The notes under the pieces: generated by a model
What the model was told of the DNA's origin: nothing
Database searches by the model: none
Seen by the model: the letters and a program-made list of their open reading frames with translations, nothing else
Shown: positions 24,350 to 29,998 of the stretch, in pieces
How positions within the stretch are numbered: position 1 is the stretch's first letter
Layout: each line of letters begins with the position of its first letter
Position numbers and translations under genes: made by a program
Origin: CAYQMF01 sp964418595
GTDB taxonomy: Bacteria > Planctomycetota > UBA1135 > UBA2386
NCBI GenBank assembly: GCA_964418595.1
Contig: CAYQMF010000082.1
Location: 1 to 29,998 of the forward strand
Length of the DNA stretch: 29,998 nt
Direction of reading: 5' to 3'

Positions 24350-27277
24350 CTACTGGACCGTGCGGATGAACATGTCGTCGACGAACACCGTGTCGAGCAC
24401 AGTCCGCCGCCGGGTGCGGTCGGCGTCGCGCACCCGCACGTAGACCGTGCCGCTGAGGCTGGCCGGCAGCGCGAAGGTCTGGTGCGTGCCGTTGTCGCTC
24501 GTCTTCGTGACCGTCACCATGTCGGTGTAGCTCGTGCCGTTGGTCGAGTACGCGAACACGAAGTCGTCACCCTCGCTGTTGGCAGTGTGGTGCGCCTCCA
24601 GCCAGAACACCGGGTTGCTGCCGGTGGTGATGGCGAACGTCCAGCGGTGCTCCAGGTAGCTGTAGCGCTTGCTCGCCGAACCGGCCGACAGCACCTCCTG
24701 GATCGACTGGTACACGTCATCGCTGGCGTGCGTGTTGGTGAAGCTGCCGCTCACCGTGCCGGCGGTCGCCGTCTGCGCCGTGGCGCGGTGATCGACGTTC
24801 AATGGCGGGTTGGTGGTGGCGTTCGCCGTGTTCGACCAGCCCGAGTCGCCGCCGCCGTTGAACGCGCGCGCGCGGTAGTAGTACGTCGTACTCGCCGCGA
24901 GCCCGGTGTCGGCGTGCGCGGTGGTGTTGGCACCCACTTGCGCGATCTCGGCCCACGCCGCACCGTCGGGTGAGCGTTCGATCTTGAAGCCGCCCTCGTT
25001 GGTCGCGTTGTCGGTCCACGCCAGGTCGATCTGGCTGCTGGAGGCCGCCACGGCCACGAGGTCCGTGGGCGCCGCTGGCGGCGTGATCGGCGCCGTGTTC
25101 ACGCCGCTCACGACCAGCGCGTAGTCGGCGTCGACCGCGCCGGTCTCGACGTGCGCGTCCTGGTTGACGTCGGCAGCGGTGATCGTCACCTGCCAGACGC
25201 CGGCGGCAGGGTTCTGGACGAACACGTTTTCGACCGTGTCGACGCCGTTGGGGGACCCACCCGCCGTCGACCACATGCCGGCGCTCAGCCCAGCGTTGCC
25301 GTGGTAGATGGTGCCCGTCGGCGAGGTGACCTTGAGATCCAGGTCGTTGATCCGGTGGAGCGTCGACGACGTCGTGCCCGGCGGGTCGCGGTAGACGAGC
25401 GTCGTGCGCAGCGCCGGCGTGCCTGCCGCCACCGTCACGTTGTGCGTCGTCGACGCCAGTTCGGTGAGCACGTCGGTCTCGTCGACGACGAACATCGCAT
25501 TGCGCAGGTCCCACGCCGCGCGCACGTCGATGTGCCCCCAGCCCTGGTGCGTGCGCGTGAGGTCGTGGCTCGTGCCGCTGAAGGTCCACTGCGTCGCGGT
25601 GTTGATCGCCAGCGCCTTCATCGTCGTGTTGTTCGGGCGGTTGTCGAACACCGTGGTGCCCGGCGTCGGGTTGCCGAACACGCCGTCCGACCACATCTGG
25701 TAGAGCAGGCCCAGATGGCCGGCGGTGATCGGCGTGGCGCCGCTGGTGCCGCCGAACGAGGAGTAGTAGTTGCCGCTGGCGTAGCCGCCCGAGCCGACGA
25801 CGTCCGGGCACAGGGTCGCGTCGTAGAAGCTGGCGAGGTCGGGCTTGATCCGCCCGTCAGCCGCCGGCCCGATGCTGGCGCCGTTCGTCCAGGTGTCGTC
25901 GCTCTTGCTCTCGGTGTCGACATGCTTGATGCCGCCGATCGAGATCACGTTCTTGGCCCACGCCTCCGGCCGCGAACTCTGCGTGCCGGCGTTGCTCTGC
26001 GACTGCAGGATGCTGATCCGCTGGTGGTCGAACAGGATCAGGTCCATGTTCTGCGACGTGCTGTTGTAGGCGGTGGTCAGCGAGCTCCCCCAACTGTTGC
26101 TCTGCAGCACCGCCTTGTAGACGAGCGACGCGTTCTGCAGCTCGGCGGTGTGGTTGTAGCGGCTGCCGCCGGCGAAGTTGTTGTAGTAGCCGATGGTGAG
26201 GAACGCCGCCGGCAGCACTCCACGCGCCGCCGCGTTGCCGGCACCGGTGCCCACCACGATCCCCGACGTGCAGGTGCCGTGCGAGCCGGTGACGTTGGTC
26301 GTGTGCACGACGAAGTTCTGGATGTCGGGGTGGGTCTGGTCGCAGCCGCCGTCCATCACCTCGACGCGCACGCCCGCGCCGTTGTAGCCGGCGAGGCCTT
26401 CCACGTAGTTGGCGCCGTGGAACGCGCGCGCCACGTCCATGTCGTCCGCCGGCGCGCTCCAGCGGTCGATCCACTGCACCGCGTCGCTGTGCGCCAGCGC
26501 CGCGATCTGCGCGGCAGTCAGCGTCGCGGTCACCAGCATGCTGGGGTCGAGCGGGCTCTCGACCGTACCGCCGAGCGCGCGGATCTGCGCGTGCAGGGGC
26601 GCCTGCCCGGCGGGCCCGCGGCGCGTGGTGATGAGGTTGACCCGCAGCGCCAGCGCATCGGCGGCAACGGCCAACAGGCCTTCCTCGAGCTTGTAGGCGG
26701 CATGGAACGGCCCGGTCCAGCGCACGAACGGCAGCGCCGCGATGCGCGCCAGCGCCGCCGCGTCGGCCTCGACCACGTTCGCCTGATGTGCCAGGTAGAA
26801 CAGCACGTCGCCGCCGGCCGCGCGCACCGCGGCGCGGTACGCCTCGATCGCCGGCGTGTGGTACTGCACGATCGCCAACCGCGCGGCACCGGCGTCGAGG
26901 CCAGCCGGCACCACGGGCGCCGCCACGAGCGGATCGAAGCGCGCGTAGCGCAGCAGGAGTTCGTGCTCAGCCGGACGCGGCTCGCCGAACGAACGGCCAT
27001 CGACCGACCGCGCTGCCCACGGCACGTTTCGCCCCAGTGCGTCCCGCTCTGTCCACGTCACGCCCATCGCCGCGCTGCCGGGCACGGTGCGCACCGCGGG
27101 CGCGAGGATCGCGTGCTCAGTGCTGCGCACCGGCACCGCGCGTCCGTCGATGTCGACGAACAACGCGAGCGCGCGCTCGGTGACGGCGATCCGCGCCTCC
27201 TGCGCGGCGGCGGCAGCGGACAGGGCGAGGGCGAGACACCCACAGAGAACCTGCGGGTACGGACGGAGTCTGCGCAT
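24350..27277 (-). CDS. Secreted S8 (subtilisin-family) serine protease with FN3 domain
   Basis: The product is 975 aa. MRRLRPYPQVLCGCLALALSAAAAAQ is the signal peptide, so I start at ATG 27277 rather than the longer open frame. Residues about 30-290 resemble a propeptide. The catalytic triad is complete: Asp309 in VEVMDGGCDQTHPDI, His333 in GSHGTCTSGIV and Ser512 in FGGTSGATPITAGH. Next come a jelly-roll P-domain-like region (about 590-720), a fibronectin type III domain (APTDLVAVAASSSQIDLAW to YYYRARAFNGGG) and a C-terminal beta domain (HRWTFAITTGSNPVFWLEAH, then GTVYVRVRDADRT and DDMFIRTVQ). It should degrade proteins outside the cell. A TATCCT box lies 40 bp upstream. It stands alone on the minus strand. 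Confidence 0.9.
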   Translation of the reverse strand: MRRLRPYPQVLCGCLALALSAAAAAQEARIAVTERALALFVDIDGRAVPVRSTEHAILAPAVRTVPGSAAMGVTWTERDALGRNVPWAARSVDGRSFGEPRPAEHELLLRYARFDPLVAAPVVPAGLDAGAARLAIVQYHTPAIEAYRAAVRAAGGDVLFYLAHQANVVEADAAALARIAALPFVRWTGPFHAAYKLEEGLLAVAADALALRVNLITTRRGPAGQAPLHAQIRALGGTVESPLDPSMLVTATLTAAQIAALAHSDAVQWIDRWSAPADDMDVARAFHGANYVEGLAGYNGAGVRVEVMDGGCDQTHPDIQNFVVHTTNVTGSHGTCTSGIVVGTGAGNAAARGVLPAAFLTIGYYNNFAGGSRYNHTAELQNASLVYKAVLQSNSWGSSLTTAYNSTSQNMDLILFDHQRISILQSQSNAGTQSSRPEAWAKNVISIGGIKHVDTESKSDDTWTNGASIGPAADGRIKPDLASFYDATLCPDVVGSGGYASGNYYSSFGGTSGATPITAGHLGLLYQMWSDGVFGNPTPGTTVFDNRPNNTTMKALAINTATQWTFSGTSHDLTRTHQGWGHIDVRAAWDLRNAMFVVDETDVLTELASTTHNVTVAAGTPALRTTLVYRDPPGTTSSTLHRINDLDLKVTSPTGTIYHGNAGLSAGMWSTAGGSPNGVDTVENVFVQNPAAGVWQVTITAADVNQDAHVETGAVDADYALVVSGVNTAPITPPAAPTDLVAVAASSSQIDLAWTDNATNEGGFKIERSPDGAAWAEIAQVGANTTAHADTGLAASTTYYYRARAFNGGGDSGWSNTANATTNPPLNVDHRATAQTATAGTVSGSFTNTHASDDVYQSIQEVLSAGSASKRYSYLEHRWTFAITTGSNPVFWLEAHHTANSEGDDFVFAYSTNGTSYTDMVTVTKTSDNGTHQTFALPASLSGTVYVRVRDADRTRRRTVLDTVFVDDMFIRTVQ

Positions 27278-27317
27278 GGGATCCGGGGGCAAGGGACGAG
27301 GGTTGCCGGACGCCGGA

Positions 27318-27323
27318 AGGATA
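27318..27323 (-). promoter_or_regulatory. TATCCT possible -10 box for the S8 protease gene
   Basis: CTATCCTTC lies 40 nt upstream of ATG 27277, matching CTATCCTTC upstream of the LVIVD gene. Both genes encode exported proteins and have a leader, unlike the leaderless starts of the housekeeping-type genes. Confidence 0.35.
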
Positions 27324-27488
27324 GCCAGCGGCAGGCGGCCGCGGCAGCGGCGCAGCGTATGGCCGCAGAGCCGTCTCCTCCCGAACGACGGGCCTCTCGT
27401 TTCACCAACGTCACCACGACGCACACTCGCGACGGCGGGCGCGCCCGTGACGACCCCCCGCCACCGCCAAGCGGTTGCGGACGGCGGG

Positions 27489-27519
27489 TCATCGGGACGC
27501 CGACGCGCGGGCTTGTGGC
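27489..27519 (-). repeat. 31-bp repeat at a gene end, copy 2
   Basis: It matches 19380-19410 with two differences. On the minus strand it encodes the last residues (roughly ATSPRVGVP read in another frame; QARASASR in the gene frame) and the TGA of the GT2/methyltransferase gene. Confidence 0.75.
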
Positions 27520-28994
27520 GAGCGGCCCGGTTCGACCACGACGCGCGGACCGACGTCGGCTTCGACGAGGAATTGGTACGCGAACATCGACGGCCAGATC
27601 CGCGCCAGCCACGACGCGACGCGATCGAGCACGCGCAGCGGCCACGCCATGCCGATCATGTCGACGATCGGTGGCCCGAAACCCCTGATCGAGCGCACGC
27701 GGAAGCCTTCGCCCTCGATCGTGCGGCGGAACGAGCGCACCGAGAACAGGCGCGTGTGGGTGCGGTCGAGGATTCCCTTCTTGCCGTAGTTGAAGTGGCC
27801 GAGGAGCAGCATCAGGCGCAGCGGCCAGAACGCGATGTTGCCGGTGCTGGCGACGAGGCGACCGCCGGGGACGAGGACGGCGCGGATCTCGCGCAGGCCT
27901 TGCTCCGGGCGCGTGAGGTGTTCGATGACGTCGAGGGCGACGACGCAGTCGACCTGGCGGCCGAGTTCGGTGCACACGCGCTCGGCGAAGGGCTGGTCGA
28001 GGTCGTGCTGCAGGTACGGGAACGGGAAGCCCTGCGCCGGCCGCGCGTAGTCGACGGCGATCATCGCGGTGCCGCGCGCGTGCAGGGCGCTCGCGACCCG
28101 ACCGTGCCCGGCGCCGAGTTCGAGCACCGAGATCCCGGTCGGCCACTCGCGGCGCAGGACCGCCTGGTGCACGGTGGTCGACGCCTCCTTGAAGGAGTAG
28201 TCGGTGCCAGCGTCGACGTCGAACTTGGGGTGATAGACGAGGTAGACGCGGTTGGCGCGCGCGCGCAGGACCGTGGCGATCGACTGCCACGCATGCCGGA
28301 TGCCGGCGAGGCCCCGCTCGCGCCCCCCGGAGTGGGGCGGCACGGACACCTCGACGACGACGTCGCCCTTCCACTGCAGTTGGATGGCCAGCTCCGTGTC
28401 GAACTGGAGCGTGTCGCCGTTGTGGCGGAACGGCAGGCGGGCGAGCGCGGTGGTGCGATAGGCGCGGAACCCCGAGTGGTAGTCGGTGATCGCGCTGCGC
28501 AGCAGCCGGCGCTGGAGGCCGGACACGATGCGATTGGCGAGGCCGCGCAGGAGCGGCATGCCTGAGCCGCGGTGCAGGCGCGACCCGAAGACCGCGGCGG
28601 TGCCGGGCGCCGCGAAGGGCGCGAGCATGCTGCGCAGCACGCCGGCCGCGAGCGGCACGCCCGCGGGGACGACGACGACGAGGTCGAGCCCGATCCGCAG
28701 CGCGTGCTCGAACGCCGCTTTCTGCAGGGCGCCGTAGCCGGGGCTGCCGGCGAGCGCGAGCACGTCGAGGTTGGGGTGATCGGCGGCGATCGTGTGCAGG
28801 GCCCGGGCATCGACCAGCGCGCACACGATGGCCAGGTCCTTGCGCAGCTCCGGCGGGATCGCGGCGAGCGCGGCCACGTCGGCGGCGGTGTTCACGATGC
28901 AGAACACACCGACACGGTGCGTGCGAGCCACCTGCAAGCCGACGTCTGGATCGCGCGTCGGCGCGGTGGTGTGCGTGGCGGCACTCTGTTTCAA
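27489..28994 (-). CDS. GT2-like / SAM methyltransferase fusion, GT half lacking DXD
   Basis: The product is about 501 aa. Residues 28-255 match dolichyl-phosphate-mannose-synthase-like GT2 enzymes in their second half: VFGSRLHRGSGMPLLRGLANRI, TDYHSGFRAYRTTAL, TLQFDTELAIQL. The place of the metal-binding DXD/DGQ is taken by VVVVPAGVPL, and the usual N-terminal nucleotide-binding loop (P-A-Y-N-E) is absent. Residues 285-470 are a class I methyltransferase: VLELGAGHGRVA (motif I, 290-301), AVDYARP, VVALDVIEHLTRPEQGL and VLVPGGRLVAST. Such bifunctional proteins occur in surface-polysaccharide loci. There is no ATG; TTG 28994 follows AGGGGCAGCG, a possible Shine-Dalgarno, and GTG 28931 is the alternative. 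The C-terminal tail comes from a 31-bp repeat. Confidence 0.75.
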   Translation of the reverse strand: MKQSAATHTTAPTRDPDVGLQVARTHRVGVFCIVNTAADVAALAAIPPELRKDLAIVCALVDARALHTIAADHPNLDVLALAGSPGYGALQKAAFEHALRIGLDLVVVVPAGVPLAAGVLRSMLAPFAAPGTAAVFGSRLHRGSGMPLLRGLANRIVSGLQRRLLRSAITDYHSGFRAYRTTALARLPFRHNGDTLQFDTELAIQLQWKGDVVVEVSVPPHSGGRERGLAGIRHAWQSIATVLRARANRVYLVYHPKFDVDAGTDYSFKEASTTVHQAVLRREWPTGISVLELGAGHGRVASALHARGTAMIAVDYARPAQGFPFPYLQHDLDQPFAERVCTELGRQVDCVVALDVIEHLTRPEQGLREIRAVLVPGGRLVASTGNIAFWPLRLMLLLGHFNYGKKGILDRTHTRLFSVRSFRRTIEGEGFRVRSIRGFGPPIVDMIGMAWPLRVLDRVASWLARIWPSMFAYQFLVEADVGPRVVVEPGRSPQARASASR

Positions 28995-29167
28995 CGCTGC
29001 CCCTGCGAGATGGTCATGGAGTGGAACGGCTCGCCGCGGGCGGGGCAGGTGCGCGCGATCGGAGCCAGGGCGGAGAGTGTGGCCTGCAGACTTCGTCGGC
29101 GCCAGAGGGTGCAGGCCCCGGCGGCCCCGGCGGCCCGGTCTGCATTCGTGGCCTGGCGGCCTGACGC

Positions 29168-29950
29168 TCAGCCCCCCACCACCGCGGTCACCGCATCCGA
29201 GAGCACGAGGCCGAGCGCGTTCGCCGCCGCGTCGAGGATCACCGCCTGAGCGTGCAGGCGCAGACCGGCCAGCGTCGCATCCTTGGGCAAGGGGAGCGTC
29301 GCGCGCGCCGGGCTGCCAGCCACGGGGAGCAGCAGGTCCGTGCTCACGCGCAGCGCGCACCCCGGCATCCCGATCGAAGCCAGATCGCGCGGCAACGGCC
29401 CGAGCGTGGACGTGGTGTTGCTGACGCCCACGAGCAGGATCGCGCTCGACGCCGGCGGCGGCGCGAAGGTCACCGTCAGCGACTGCCCCACCTGCGGCGG
29501 CTCGGCGGCGCGCAGACCGATGAGCCCGCTGCTCCCGGCGCAGCCCCGCCCGAACGTCTCGAAGCCGCCAGACCCATAGAGCGCCACGGTGAAGTTGCCA
29601 CCGGCGGTCACCTGCGTGAGCGTCTGGCCGGGTGCCAGCACTGGCAGGCGGTTCTGGTGGTAGCGGTTGTCACCCCACACCACGATCGCACCGTCGCTGC
29701 GCCGGGCGACGCTGTGGTTCCAGCCAGCGCTGATCTCCACGTAGCGGACGCCGGCCGGCAGCGCCGGTACGTCGGTCTGCCCCCACGAGTTGTCGCCCCA
29801 CGCGGCGATCGTGCCGTCGCTCCGCAGCGCCAGGTTGTGCGAGCGATTGGTCGCGATCGCGACGAAGTCGTTGCCGCGAGGAACGAGGTTCAGGGTCCCG
29901 AACAACTCCAGCGAGCCGTCCGTGCGCAGCGCAAGGACGATGTAGGGTCT
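29168..29950 (-). CDS. RCC1-repeat protein, N-terminally truncated or broken
   Basis: The open frame begins after an in-frame TGA at 29951-29953, in the middle of an RCC1-type repeat (LALRTDGSLELFG). Two more repeats follow (FVAIATNRSHNLALRSDG with IAAWGDNSWGQ; YVEISAGWNHSVARRSDG with IVVWGDNRYHQN), then part of a fourth. RCC1 propellers normally need about seven blades, and no signal peptide is present, so the front is missing. The sequence before 29951 does not resemble RCC1 in any frame, which argues for a rearrangement or indel near there, or for the gene continuing beyond the window out of frame. From about residue 130 a beta-rich C-terminal domain (LPLPKDATLAGLRLHAQAV) resembles those of two other secreted proteins here. 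Any expressed start would be TTG 29905. Confidence 0.7.
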   Translation of the reverse strand, partial: RPYIVLALRTDGSLELFGTLNLVPRGNDFVAIATNRSHNLALRSDGTIAAWGDNSWGQTDVPALPAGVRYVEISAGWNHSVARRSDGAIVVWGDNRYHQNRLPVLAPGQTLTQVTAGGNFTVALYGSGGFETFGRGCAGSSGLIGLRAAEPPQVGQSLTVTFAPPPASSAILLVGVSNTTSTLGPLPRDLASIGMPGCALRVSTDLLLPVAGSPARATLPLPKDATLAGLRLHAQAVILDAAANALGLVLSDAVTAVVGG

Positions 29951-29998
29951 TCAGGAATCCGTGTGGGCAGACCGCGATCTCGGGGCCTGATCGCTTGC

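Noticed and set aside
29100..29140. Short tandem GGCCCCGGC-like repeats
   Set aside because: Two or three imperfect 9-bp units in GC-rich intergenic DNA; no array, spacer regularity or neighbouring cas gene, so not CRISPR.

Overview
The window is high-GC bacterial chromosome (clearly above 65% G+C from about 4.3 kb onward), and its gene content points to the Planctomycetota. The signs are a Ser/Thr kinase with a C-terminal formylglycine-enzyme-like domain, overlapping an ECF sigma factor by 4 bp; several long secreted proteins (LVIVD-repeat, RCC1-repeat, parallel beta-helix, DNRLRE, S8 protease with FN3) with a shared type of C-terminal beta domain; and a LamG-esterase fusion. This is an inference from protein style; there is no rRNA or other taxonomic marker here.

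Layout. 1-4.3 kb is an accessory block of visibly lower GC. It holds a methyltransferase, a frameshifted secreted beta-helix protein, about 750 bp with no recognisable gene, and a degenerate IS66 transposase remnant. 4.3-6.6 kb holds two divergent secreted-protein genes (DNRLRE, LVIVD). 6.6-9.4 kb holds a lone TssB-TssC-like contractile-sheath fusion, divergent from an APC amino-acid permease. 9.5-12.1 kb is a LamG/alpha-beta-hydrolase gene. Its 3' end is duplicated about 1.3 kb downstream, and between the two copies sits a complete MntA/HepT toxin-antitoxin pair. 13.4-15.8 kb holds cstA (carbon-starvation/pyruvate-type transporter), divergent from a soluble inorganic pyrophosphatase. 15.8-19.4 kb holds two coupled membrane glycosyltransferases (STT3-like and GT39-like, GTGA overlap). 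19.7-23.0 kb is the kinase/ECF sigma operon. 23.0-29.95 kb, all on the minus strand, holds a secreted beta-propeller-like protein, a secreted subtilisin-family protease, a GT2/methyltransferase fusion whose GT half lacks its DXD, and an N-terminally broken RCC1-repeat protein.

The observation most worth following is a 118-bp element present twice (94-211 minus, 19493-19610 plus; 111/118 identical), each time downstream of and in the same orientation as a gene. It folds into a closing helix around two hairpins plus a third hairpin, and all three substitutions that fall in stems keep pairing by G-U wobble. It is a candidate undescribed structured RNA or mobile hairpin element. Other notable points are the orphan sheath fusion, the TA pair flanked by gene-end duplications, a short repeat supplying stop codons to two unrelated genes, and a recurrent TAnnnT box 6-14 nt before start codons with no Shine-Dalgarno, which suggests widespread leaderless transcription.
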